Below are positions 38,132-45,220 of a stretch of 64,000 bases of DNA, one piece after another. Below the pieces are notes generated by a model that ran no database searches, was not told where the DNA came from, and saw only the letters and a program-made list of their open reading frames with translations. The stretch comes from Gordonia sp. OPL2 (GTDB taxonomy: Bacteria; Actinomycetota; Actinomycetes; Mycobacteriales; Mycobacteriaceae). The stretch covers positions 618,687-682,686 of the forward strand of contig NZ_RKME01000001.1 of the NCBI RefSeq assembly GCF_003797825.1. Direction: 5' to 3'. The translations under genes and the position numbers were made by a program. Within the stretch, counting starts at the first letter, position 1, and each line of letters starts with the position of its first letter.

Positions 38132-38137
38132 TAGAGT
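38132..38137 (+). promoter_or_regulatory. Candidate -10 element of the EcoRI-like operon
   Basis: TAGAGT lies 31 bases before the endonuclease ATG. No good -35 was found. No controller-protein gene or C-box-like repeat is seen upstream, in keeping with EcoRI itself, which has no C protein. Confidence 0.4.
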
Positions 38138-38168
38138 GATGTCGTCAGACAGGGCTTGGAGGGGATCA

Positions 38169-39035
38169 ATGGTCAGGAAGAGTCAGACCACCCGACTCAC
38201 CACGCAGCACCTTGCGAATCATGGTGTCGAGGGCATTTTCGGTGAGATCGCCAAGAACCACGATTTGACTGTGGATCAGGTCGCCGACTTGGCCGTCAAG
38301 CAGTTGGGGATGGACTTCCCCACGCTCACCTTCCGCCATCGCATGCAGATGACCAAGAAGGAGATCAACGCCAAGCTCGCGCAGATCGATGCAGACCTGG
38401 GGCAGGTCCTCTTTCTCCCCAACGGTGAGATCAGGCCGGATGGGGGGCTCATTGAGGTTCTCGATGACGACGACGAGTGGAGGGTTGTTCTCGTTACCGA
38501 GGCCAAGTACCAGGGCAAGGACATCGAGAACATCCAAAAAGGGGAACTGGTCGGCAAGAAGAAGGATCAGGACCTCATGGCGGCGGGCAACGCCATTGAG
38601 AGGTCTCACAAGAACGTCCGCGAGATTGCCAACTTCATGCTCGGTGAGCAGCACTTCCCCTACATCTTGTTCCTGGAGGGATCGAACTTCCTTACCGAGA
38701 CAATCTCAATCACCAGACCCGATGGTCGGGAGGTCACGCTCCGCTACGACTCGGGCAGCCTCAACCGCATCGACCGTCTCACTGCCGTCAACTATTCGAT
38801 GCCCATCAACACCAACCTCTGCGAGAACAAGGTCGTCACCAGCAAGGGGCAGGCGATCATGTTGCAAGCGGCTTCCATCTACACCCAAGGCAAGGGTGGC
38901 CCGTGGGATGAAGCGGACATGCTGGCGATCATGATCGAGGTTGCAACCACCTCGATCAAGGTGCTGGCGAGCGATCTCTTCCACCAGATGGTGGCCAAGC
39001 CCAATGAGGAGGTGTCCGATGACGAGGGTCGTTGA
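38169..39035 (+). CDS. Type II restriction endonuclease, EcoRI family (predicted GAATTC)
   Basis: A 288-residue homologue of R.EcoRI (277 residues), collinear with it. Catalytic residues fall at the same numbers as in EcoRI: Asp91 (RPDGG), Glu111 and Lys113 (TEAKYQGKD). The recognition segment MAAGNAIERSHKN is at 137-149 with Glu144 and Arg145, and Arg200 and Arg203 are also kept, so GAATTC specificity is strongly predicted. Other shared blocks are LFLEGSNFLTE and IMLQAASIYTQG. The ATG follows GGAGGGG. Codon use is less GC-biased than the chromosomal genes. The stop overlaps the methylase start by 17 bases. Confidence 0.95.
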   Translation: MVRKSQTTRLTTQHLANHGVEGIFGEIAKNHDLTVDQVADLAVKQLGMDFPTLTFRHRMQMTKKEINAKLAQIDADLGQVLFLPNGEIRPDGGLIEVLDDDDEWRVVLVTEAKYQGKDIENIQKGELVGKKKDQDLMAAGNAIERSHKNVREIANFMLGEQHFPYILFLEGSNFLTETISITRPDGREVTLRYDSGSLNRIDRLTAVNYSMPINTNLCENKVVTSKGQAIMLQAASIYTQGKGGPWDEADMLAIMIEVATTSIKVLASDLFHQMVAKPNEEVSDDEGR

Positions 39036-40032
39036 CCGATCACTGCTGGTAGATGCCAAGAAAAACAAGAACGACGAGTTCTACACGCAGTACGTGGACA
39101 TCGTGGCCGAGCTCGCGCATTACAAGGGCCACTTCGAGGGCAAGGTCGTTTACTGCAATACCGATGACCCCCGGGTGAGTAACTTCGTCAAGTTCTTCGT
39201 CGACAACTTCGAAACTCTGGGGCTCGCCAAGCTCGTCGCCACCGGCTACGCACTGGGAGATGAGACCCGCGGCTCCGTGATGGTCTATGACGGTTCAGAG
39301 CAGGCTCTGAGAGATTTCGAGACCGGGAAGGTCGAGCGGCTCGAAGGCAATGGGGATTTCCGTAGCAGTGAATGCCTTGAGTACCTGAGGCATGCAGATG
39401 TTGTGGTCACCAACCCGCCGTATTCCCTTCTGCGCCAGTTCATCTCCTTTATGCGGAGTTACGAGAAGGACTTCCTCATCATCGCCACGGTCAACGCGAT
39501 CACCTACAAGGACATCTTCAAGCTCATTCAGGACGGAAATGTCTGGTTGGGTGTCGGCCTGGGTCGCGCAGTCTCGGGCTTCATCGTGCCAGAGCATTAC
39601 GAGCTCTACGGAACGGAGGCGAGGATCAACGAGCGGGGTGAGCGGATCGTCTCGACGAACAATAGTCTCTGGCTGACGACGTTGGATCTCGAGAAACGCC
39701 ACGAAGACATCCCTCTGCTGGAGACCTATGTCGGTAACGAGGATCGGTACCCGACTTACGACAACCTCGATGGGATCAACGTCAACAAGACCAAGGACAT
39801 CCCCGGAGATTATTACGGCCTCATGGGCGTCCCGATCACCTTCTTACACAAGCACAATCCCAGTCAGTTTGAGATCGTCCGCTTCCGCAAGGGAGACGAC
39901 GGCAAGGATCTCAGGGTGAACGGAAAGTCGCCGTACTTCCGCATCGTCATACGCCGAAAGACAGATCGGGACGTGGAGCCTCTTCTTCCTGGAGATGCGG
40001 CTCTTGCCGATGGGCAGACACTGATGTTTTAG
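39019..40032 (+). CDS. Adenine-specific DNA methyltransferase, M.EcoRI family
   Basis: The partner methylase, 337 residues, expected to methylate the second A of GAATTC and protect the host. Collinear with M.EcoRI: DEFYTQYVDI, KVVYCNTDDPRVSNF, the GDFRS block, catalytic motif IV NPPY at about 132-135 (NPPF in E. coli), GRAVSGFIVPEHYELYGTEAR and INVNKTKDIP. ATG 39019 follows GGAGG inside the end of the endonuclease gene, so translation is coupled, with the endonuclease first, as in E. coli. AT-richer than the backbone, especially near 39420-39500. Confidence 0.95.
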   Translation: MTRVVDRSLLVDAKKNKNDEFYTQYVDIVAELAHYKGHFEGKVVYCNTDDPRVSNFVKFFVDNFETLGLAKLVATGYALGDETRGSVMVYDGSEQALRDFETGKVERLEGNGDFRSSECLEYLRHADVVVTNPPYSLLRQFISFMRSYEKDFLIIATVNAITYKDIFKLIQDGNVWLGVGLGRAVSGFIVPEHYELYGTEARINERGERIVSTNNSLWLTTLDLEKRHEDIPLLETYVGNEDRYPTYDNLDGINVNKTKDIPGDYYGLMGVPITFLHKHNPSQFEIVRFRKGDDGKDLRVNGKSPYFRIVIRRKTDRDVEPLLPGDAALADGQTLMF

Positions 40033-40044
40033 GGCCGGGGTACC

Positions 40045-40575
40045 TCATACGGGCACGGTGCCCGCGCTGATCACGATACCGCTCGATAGCCGCTGCGCAG
40101 CTCGGCGACGTACCGATCCCCCGCCGGTCCCGGCGGGACCCCGCAGCGCCTTGATGACGTCACCCTCGCCCACCTCGCCGCGTTCGTCGAGCACCCGTGC
40201 CAGCTCGACGACGGCGGGCCAACACCTGTCGAGCAGCGGCGCGGCGGCGATCGCCGACGGGTCACCCACCGAGGCGCGCAGCGTCGCGCAGTCGTGCGAG
40301 TTCACGTCGAGTACCCGCCACATCTGTCGTTGCGTCGGTCGCGGTCCGAACCGATGAAGTGCCTCGGCCATCGGACCGGCAGCGGTGATGAGCGGATGCA
40401 ACCCGAGAGCATCGGGGCGGTTGTGCTCGGTGAACCCCGCATGATGGCGACTGTTCGGCGTCAACACCGCGCGCTCGATGCCCGGCCCGAAGATCACCGA
40501 GGCGACCGCGTGGCCTGCCTCGTGAAACGCGGCGCTCATCCGATCCGCATTACGTGAGGTCCGCTTACTGGCCAC
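40045..40575 (-). CDS. HExxH (M41/FtsH-peptidase-like) protein of the mobile element
   Basis: A 176-residue protein starting at GTG 40575, seven bases after AGGAGG. AAFHEAGHAVASVIFG near the N-terminus is a zinc-binding HEAGH helix like that of the FtsH peptidase domain; there is no AAA domain or membrane segment. The later LHPLITAAGPMAEALHRFG fits the M41-like continuation. Such stand-alone domains recur in actinobacterial prophages and integrative elements; target unknown. It is the last gene of the leftward set and its start overlaps the preceding stop by 11 bases. Confidence 0.75.
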   Translation of the reverse strand: MASKRTSRNADRMSAAFHEAGHAVASVIFGPGIERAVLTPNSRHHAGFTEHNRPDALGLHPLITAAGPMAEALHRFGPRPTQRQMWRVLDVNSHDCATLRASVGDPSAIAAAPLLDRCWPAVVELARVLDERGEVGEGDVIKALRGPAGTGGGSVRRRAAQRLSSGIVISAGTVPV

Positions 40576-40759
40576 CGGAGACCTCCTGGCGATGGGACTC
40601 GATGAAGTAGGACGACCGGCGCTCGTGGCGTGTTGGCCCACGGTCGAGGCCGATCCGCGACGTCATGCAGGCATCGCAGGTGAATCCGTGGACGGTGCCC
40701 CGGTACCGAACAGTGGGTTCTCCGCAGCCGGAGCAGGCATGTAGGTAATCCGCGGTCAC
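40565..40759 (-). CDS. Small zinc-ribbon-like protein
   Basis: A 64-residue protein with two Cys pairs, ACSGCGE and TCDACM, spaced as in a zinc ribbon. The GTG start overlaps the preceding stop by four bases (GTGA). Likely a small nucleic-acid- or protein-binding factor of the element; no closer family is recognised. Confidence 0.68.
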   Translation of the reverse strand: MTADYLHACSGCGEPTVRYRGTVHGFTCDACMTSRIGLDRGPTRHERRSSYFIESHRQEVSGGQ

Positions 40760-41136
40760 GACGCACTGTCCTTCTTGGCGGTCTCGTCGATTCCCAGCTC
40801 GGCCAGTACGTCGCGGGCCATCTGAGCGTCGCTGGGCTGGGTCGGGCGGCGCGAGGTGTCACCGAATTGACTGCGGAAAAAGTCGGAACGATCGATTCGC
40901 CGATGGGTGTCGAGGGCGGCGCGGTCGAGTGCGCGTAGCGCTTCGATCACGGTGTCGGAGGCGGTCTCGCCGCCGCGACGATTCTTGTTCTGATGCCCGA
41001 GAAGGTGTGCCAGGGCATCAGCGTCGCGTCGGGCGAGGTCAACCAGGGTCGGTGCCCATGACCCGTCGGCGAGCTGGTCACGGGGTGATCCCCGGGACCG
41101 AGGTGCGCGTGACTGTGCGCAGGGCTTCGCGGGCAC
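40756..41136 (-). CDS. Mobile-element hypothetical protein
   Basis: The C-terminal part is convincingly coding (TLVDLARRDADALAHLLGHQ; MARDVLAELGIDETAKK) and is coupled to the zinc-ribbon gene by a GTGA overlap. The start is uncertain: GTG 41136 gives 126 residues and overlaps the previous gene; no ribosome site is clear. Helical and hydrophilic, without a known domain. Confidence 0.55.
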   Translation of the reverse strand: MPAKPCAQSRAPRSRGSPRDQLADGSWAPTLVDLARRDADALAHLLGHQNKNRRGGETASDTVIEALRALDRAALDTHRRIDRSDFFRSQFGDTSRRPTQPSDAQMARDVLAELGIDETAKKDSAS

Positions 41137-41449
41137 GACTGCGATCAGTTCCGTCGAGGCCCCGTAGCTTGGCGCCGGCGGTGAGTCCGGCGACGGTTCC
41201 ACACAGCTCGCCAACCGCATCGGCGACCGCCTCGACGTAGCCGATGTACCCGGTTGCGTTCGGCTGTTCGGCGATTCGCTTGGCCAGCGGTTCACAGATG
41301 GCGTCGACCTCGGCTGCGAGTGAGAAGTCGGCGTCGTAGGTGAACGGCAGCCAGTGGCGTCGTCGGTCGCGCTTCTCGTCCTGGCTGTAGGTCGGTTCCG
41401 GCGCTACTGGCCGCTCCCGACGCGGGGCGAGATATCCGGTGATTGCCAT
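41078..41449 (-). CDS. Mobile-element hypothetical protein
   Basis: A 123-residue protein starting MAITGYLAPRRERP, with AGGAGA six bases before the ATG. A central helical region (FSLAAEVDAICEPLAKRIAEQ; AVADAVGELCGTVAGLTAG) follows. No family recognised. It overlaps the next leftward gene and follows another short frame by ten bases, so it is part of one transcript. Confidence 0.6.
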   Translation of the reverse strand: MAITGYLAPRRERPVAPEPTYSQDEKRDRRRHWLPFTYDADFSLAAEVDAICEPLAKRIAEQPNATGYIGYVEAVADAVGELCGTVAGLTAGAKLRGLDGTDRSRAREALRTVTRTSVPGITP

Positions 41450-41459
41450 GTTGGGTCTC

Positions 41460-41645
41460 CTAATTCCGTTGTTCGGTAATGGTTTTTGGTGCGATGGCGA
41501 GCACAGCACGCGCCCGTTCGAGGTCTAGGTCCAGGACGTGCCGACAGACCTGGGCCAGGCCATCGAGGTCGAGGTGTCCCTCGGCCGTCGCACCACTCCC
41601 GCTCGGTCGGTGGCGGTGCCGGTGCGACTGCGGCCGGGAGCACAT
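41460..41645 (-). CDS. Possible small protein heading the leftward gene set
   Basis: The frame ends LDLDGLAQVCRHVLDLDLERARAVLAIAPKTITE, which is quoted in part only (GLAQVCRHVLDLDLERARAV) and reads like a real helix; its stop is ten bases before the next start. The first third is Arg/His-rich and lies opposite a zinc-ribbon-like motif on the other strand, so the true start may differ. Low confidence. Confidence 0.35.
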   Translation of the reverse strand: MCSRPQSHRHRHRPSGSGATAEGHLDLDGLAQVCRHVLDLDLERARAVLAIAPKTITEQRN

Positions 41646-41841
41646 CACCCGGACGAACGCGCTCCGCCTGGGCCGCGTCCGGTCCTGCGGCATTGACCGC
41701 GCCGGACACGGGAGTCCCCGACCACCCGCTCAGCCGCCTCCGGGCATCTGGGAGCCAGCAATGAGGGGTAGGGGGTTGCTGCCACTGGCCCACGCCCCCG
41801 CCGCCAGGTCCGCCAGTTACCTGGCATCCGAAAAACGGCCA

Positions 41842-41885
41842 GCGTCAACACAATCCGACCTCAACCGTTGACGCCGAGCGTCAAC
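41842..41885. promoter_or_regulatory. Palindromic operator with half-site in the divergent control region
   Basis: GTTGACGC-CGA-GCGTCAAC (41867-41885) is a perfect palindrome with core TTGACG-N5-CGTCAA; a matching half-site CGTCAAC lies at 41843-41849. It sits between the leftward and rightward gene sets. TTGACG also fits a -35 box on either strand, so a bound regulator would block promoters in both directions. Confidence 0.6.
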
Positions 41886-41911
41886 AGACCCACCAACGAC
41901 AGGAACACACC

Positions 41912-42142
41912 GTGAACCGACAGAATCAGACCGTGAGCCGCGCCGCCCGCGTGGTCCTGGCCCTCCGAGACGATGACCTGGACGCCGCGGTCCGCGTCCT
42001 CACCGAGGCATCGACCACCGGCGGCCTCGGCGCGCTCCGGGACGTGGCGCTGGCCTTGGGCCAGATGACCGCGGACCGGATCTCCGAGGAGTCCGTGGCC
42101 GAGCTGGTGGCCCGCTCCCTGGACGCCGAGTCCACCCGGTGA
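41912..42142 (+). CDS. Small helical protein of the mobile element
   Basis: A 76-residue protein from GTG 41912, six bases after AGGAA and 27 bases from the palindromic operator. It is almost wholly helical (AARVVLALRDDDLDAAVRVL; ISEESVAELVARSLD). No domain recognised. Coupled to the next gene by a GTGA overlap. Its place right after the operator would suit a regulator or the first gene of the rightward operon. Confidence 0.6.
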   Translation: MNRQNQTVSRAARVVLALRDDDLDAAVRVLTEASTTGGLGALRDVALALGQMTADRISEESVAELVARSLDAESTR

Positions 42143-42381
42143 TCGGCGTCGTGCCGACCGGGGTCACCAGCTCCCACCACGTCCGCGGCGTCGGCCACCA
42201 CGACCACACCGAGTACCAGGCCGACGACGGGACCCGCGTGGTGGTCTCGGAGTACCGGAAACGGACCGACCCTCTCACCGTCACCTGGTGGACGCCGGAC
42301 GGCCACCGCCACGAGATCCGGGAGCGCGGGTCCGCGCGGTTCGTGCTCGCGGTGGCCGGTTTCCGACTGGCCGAGGAGTAG
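42139..42381 (+). CDS. Small hypothetical protein of the mobile element
   Basis: An 80-residue protein beginning in the previous stop (GTGA). It has a His-rich N-terminus (SSHHVRGVGHHDHTEY) and a beta-strand-rich remainder (RVVVSEYRKRTDPLTVTWW). No family recognised. Its stop is followed by the second palindromic operator. Confidence 0.55.
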   Translation: MIGVVPTGVTSSHHVRGVGHHDHTEYQADDGTRVVVSEYRKRTDPLTVTWWTPDGHRHEIRERGSARFVLAVAGFRLAEE

Positions 42382-42757
42382 CCGGACCCACACCGACGAC
42401 GGCCACCCAACGCCATCATGGCCCTGGGTGGCCGTTGCCGTGTTGACGCCAAACGTCAATAACGACAACCGATCTCGACGGTGATAGGCTCAGCGGTGGC
42501 CGACGCGGTATCCCCGCCGACGCCAAGCCCTCGGACTCGTGTCCTGGCATCGACCAGCCAGCGGTTACCGCCCGCCATCGGTGAGAACACCATCGGTCCG
42601 ACGCTCGCAGTGATGAGCCAGCGGCATCAGCCGCCCGCCTCCCTGGAGTTGCGCGCAACACCCCCAGACGGTTCACCCGTCGTCGTGCAGCTCCCTCCAG
42701 GGCCTCACCGGCGATGGGTGAAAATCCCACAGTTCAACTCTCACAGAAGGTTTCACC
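42382..42757. other. Leader region upstream of the capsid gene
   Basis: A 376-base gap. It contains the second palindromic site (42442-42460), a possible -10 TAGGCT near 42485, and AGAAGG just before the capsid GTG. Frames across the gap are Pro/Arg-rich and unconvincing. Confidence 0.5.
42442..42460. promoter_or_regulatory. Second copy of the TTGACG-N5-CGTCAA palindrome
   Basis: GTTGACGCCAAACGTCAAT keeps the 6-bp core arms TTGACG/CGTCAA of the site at 41867-41885, with changes only in the outer bases and spacer. It lies 300 bases before the capsid gene, suggesting that one element-encoded factor controls both transcripts. Confidence 0.55.
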
Positions 42758-43849
42758 GTGACCCGCTATCACCTCGGCCAGGACGGCCGCATGGGATTCA
42801 TGGACCAGTCCGACGCCGAACTCAAGACCCGGCGCTCCCAGCTCATCGCGGAGGGTAACGCCATCCTCGGCCAGAAGTCCCTCACCCGCGGCGACCACGA
42901 GACCGCCCAGGCCAAGGCCAACCACATCAAGGCCATCGACGCCGAACTCAAGGGCCGCGCCGAGCGCCGGTCCGGCGGTGGAGCCACCGGCGGCCACCAG
43001 CGCATCGACCACCACGAGGGCACCATCGGCTCCAGCGGTCTCGGCGGGGAGTCCAAGGGATACCTGACCTCGGCCGCGATCAAGAACGCCGGTGAGCGTC
43101 TGGCCGCCAAGATCACCGAGGCCCGTGAGGGTAAGTCCCTGACCGCGGCCGGTGGCACCGAGGTCACCGTGGTGGACCCCGGCCTGGCTCCGATGGGTCG
43201 GCCGACCACCGTCCTGGACGTGGTGCCGGTGATCGGGGCCTCGGCTCCGGCCATCCGCTACATGCGCCAGACCAGCCGGACCAACGCCGCCGCGGTGGTC
43301 GCGGCCTGGGCCACCAAGCCCACCTCGGAGTACGGCATCACCCCGGTGGACCGGACCCGTAAGGTGTTGGCGCACTTGAGCGAACCGCTCCAGGAGTATG
43401 ACCTCCAGGACGTTCCCGCGCTCATGGAGTTCGTCAACACCGAACTCCAGTTCGGCCTCATCCGGGCATTGGAAAACGAACTGTTCAACGGTGACGGCAC
43501 CGCGGCCCACCTCCACGGCATCGCCCAGGAGTCCGGCGTCCAGACCCAGGCGTTTGCCACCAACCTGTTCGCCACCACCCGCAAGGCCGTGACCGCGGTG
43601 ACCACCCTCGGCTACCTGCCCAAGGTGTTCGTCCTCGGCCCCGCCGACCTGGAGACCATCGACCTGGCCACCACCTCGGGGTCCGGGGAGTTCGTCAACA
43701 AGGGTGGCCCGTTCGACCCGGCAGAACAGAAGCTCTGGGGCGTGCCCGTCGTGGTCTCCACCCAGCTCGGAGCCAAGACCGGCTACCTCATCTCGGAGGA
43801 CTCGGTCCGCGTCTACTCCGACGTTGGCGCGGCCGTCCGCGTGGAGTGA
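42758..43849 (+). CDS. HK97-fold phage major capsid protein, ended by an in-frame UGA
   Basis: 363 residues from GTG 42758. The N-terminal delta-like helix region (DAELKTRRSQLIAEGNAIL; DHETAQAKANHIKAIDAELK) is followed by the HK97 shell domain: PTTVLDVVPVIGASAPAIRYM, LIRALENELFNGDGTAAHLHGI, VFVLGPADLETIDLA, KLWGVPVVVSTQL and SEDSVRVYSDVGAAVRVE. The next codon is TGA, where relatives have Trp in the RVEW context, and the same frame goes on for 38 further capsid-like codons to 43966. Either the gene is freshly inactivated or UGA is read through. No protease, portal or terminase is present. Confidence 0.88.
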   Translation: MTRYHLGQDGRMGFMDQSDAELKTRRSQLIAEGNAILGQKSLTRGDHETAQAKANHIKAIDAELKGRAERRSGGGATGGHQRIDHHEGTIGSSGLGGESKGYLTSAAIKNAGERLAAKITEAREGKSLTAAGGTEVTVVDPGLAPMGRPTTVLDVVPVIGASAPAIRYMRQTSRTNAAAVVAAWATKPTSEYGITPVDRTRKVLAHLSEPLQEYDLQDVPALMEFVNTELQFGLIRALENELFNGDGTAAHLHGIAQESGVQTQAFATNLFATTRKAVTAVTTLGYLPKVFVLGPADLETIDLATTSGSGEFVNKGGPFDPAEQKLWGVPVVVSTQLGAKTGYLISEDSVRVYSDVGAAVRVE

Positions 43850-43966
43850 AACCGCTCCGGTGATGACTTCACCAAGAACGCTGTCCGCGCACGCGTGGAG
43901 GGCCGTTACGAGATCGGCGTGAGCCGACCCGAGGGCATCGTCAAGATCACCACCCAGGCCGCATGA
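43850..43966 (+). pseudogene. C-terminal capsid segment beyond the in-frame stop
   Basis: In the same frame as the capsid gene, codons after the TGA read NRSGDDFTKNAVRARVEGRY and then EIGVSRPEGIVKITTQAA before the natural TGA at 43964-43966. This is the expected HK97 C-terminal strand (axial domain return). Full length with readthrough would be 402 residues. Confidence 0.8.
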
Positions 43967-43979
43967 TGTGACCGCAAGA

Positions 43980-44021
43980 CCAACGGCCCCGGATCTCCAG
44001 GTGGAGGTCCGGGGCCGTTGG
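43980..44021. terminator. Bidirectional hairpin terminator between capsid and DUF4145 genes
   Basis: Arms 43980-43999 and 44002-44021 pair over 20 bases with a single G-U, around a two-base centre. Lies fourteen bases after the capsid end and 24 before the DUF4145 stop, serving both convergent transcripts. Confidence 0.88.
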
Positions 44022-44044
44022 CGTCGGTGGAGGTGCGAGTATAT

Positions 44045-44716
44045 CTATGGCGTGATCTGGCCCTGACTCTGCTGTTTCCTAGCAGCGACGGCGGCCTTGG
44101 CCTTGGCCACCTTTGCTGGTGACTGGTAGACCTCCACAAGGATCTCCTCCATGAGCGCGATCACCATCTGGGAATCCTCCTCTGTAACCGGCTGAGCAAA
44201 GTCGCCGTGCGCCATCTCGTTACCGAGGTCGCGGATACTGTGAGCGCCATCCTTAATATGTTCGCGGACAAGGTTTTTGGTGAACATCTCGTCAATCTTC
44301 GCGGCGAGAACTCCCTTGGAAATGCCCTTGTCCTTGGCTGTCGCCTCGATGACGGCTCGCGCCAGCAAGATCGACGCGCGGTAGTGATGTCGTGAGTGAC
44401 ACTCGAACGCTTCAGTGGCCGAGTCAGCGATGGGCCTAGGAACGTCCGCGTATGACCTCGTTGCCCCTGCTGACGGTATCCACATATCCACGCCATGCTG
44501 TTCCAGCGTGCGCTCAATTGTCTGCTCCCAGTCGCGCCGCAGGTCCACGATCTTGAGTCCGACCGATATGGCCAGACAAGAGACACACTTGTACGCGCCG
44601 TACACCGCAATCTTGTTTTCGGGAATCCTCGGGTCATTCCAGTTCTGGGCGGCGCTGCCCTCCAGCAATTCATGGCCGGTGAGCGCTTCGCAGTGCCAGC
44701 ACTGAGTGTTTATCAC
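44045..44716 (-). CDS. DUF4145 domain protein with N-terminal Cys pairs
   Basis: A 223-residue protein. The N-terminus has CWHC and CVSC, a probable zinc-binding pair set, followed by the helical DUF4145 domain (YRASILLARAVIEATAKDKG; IRDLGNEMAHGDF, with the typical NxxAHG). DUF4145 is frequently found in restriction and other defence loci, sometimes fused to nucleases; no catalytic motif is present here. GTG 44716 overlaps the preceding stop by four bases. Base composition is lower in GC than the backbone. Confidence 0.85.
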   Translation of the reverse strand: MINTQCWHCEALTGHELLEGSAAQNWNDPRIPENKIAVYGAYKCVSCLAISVGLKIVDLRRDWEQTIERTLEQHGVDMWIPSAGATRSYADVPRPIADSATEAFECHSRHHYRASILLARAVIEATAKDKGISKGVLAAKIDEMFTKNLVREHIKDGAHSIRDLGNEMAHGDFAQPVTEEDSQMVIALMEEILVEVYQSPAKVAKAKAAVAARKQQSQGQITP

Positions 44717-45063
44717 CGCGGTCCCGATCCCGAGATCTCGTGAGACTCCAAGCCGCGCTCAACGTCAATCTGAACCGCGTTGGCCAACGGTCCGCCGGGT
44801 ACGTCGGACCAACGGATCTCGACAGTCCCGAGCGCGTTGGGGCCTGGAATGAACCTCCAGCCACCGACATCCTCACCGTCCGGGACCTCGGTCTCCAGGG
44901 TCACGCTGGCGTGACGGTCCGGCGCGTAGGGAGGACGCGCGGCGTGCCAGGCGTCGGCGGCATCGTCCAGGGAGGCCGCGCTCACCGCGTAGGCCGTCTG
45001 GCCCGTCCGGTTCACCAGTACATGGCCGTTGTCGTCGTCTCTGGGCTCCAGTGTCCAAGGCAT
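44713..45063 (-). CDS. Small protein coupled to the DUF4145 gene
   Basis: A 116-residue protein from ATG 45063, ending in a four-base overlap with the DUF4145 start. It begins MPWTLEPRDDDNGHVLVNRTG and is Asp/Ala-rich with probable beta structure. No family recognised and no ribosome site seen. The coupling suggests a two-gene module at the right end of the element. Confidence 0.6.
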   Translation of the reverse strand: MPWTLEPRDDDNGHVLVNRTGQTAYAVSAASLDDAADAWHAARPPYAPDRHASVTLETEVPDGEDVGGWRFIPGPNALGTVEIRWSDVPGGPLANAVQIDVERGLESHEISGSGPR

Positions 45064-45154
45064 TGGTTGAGCATATCGGTGGCGGCCAGCAACACTGGGC
45101 CGGATCATGGCCCCTCATCCCAACGAGCCAGCTCCCACGCCGTGAACACAAGAA

Positions 45155-45186
45155 CGGCTCGGACCTCCGGGTGGAAGTCCGAGCCG
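45155..45186 (-). terminator. Hairpin terminator downstream of tRNA-Pro
   Basis: Arms 45155-45168 and 45173-45186 pair over 14 bases with one G-U and a four-base loop. It is inside the element, 48 bases past the tRNA 3' end, and replaces the original terminator now at 37689-37714. Confidence 0.8.
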
Positions 45187-45220
45187 CTATTGCACGGTGA
45201 CCCTGATCCAGCTTGTTTAC

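Noticed and set aside
42712..42735. GGTGAAAATCCC resembling part of a cobalamin riboswitch
   Set aside because: The GCCACTG box and the other conserved helices are missing and the gene downstream is a phage capsid.
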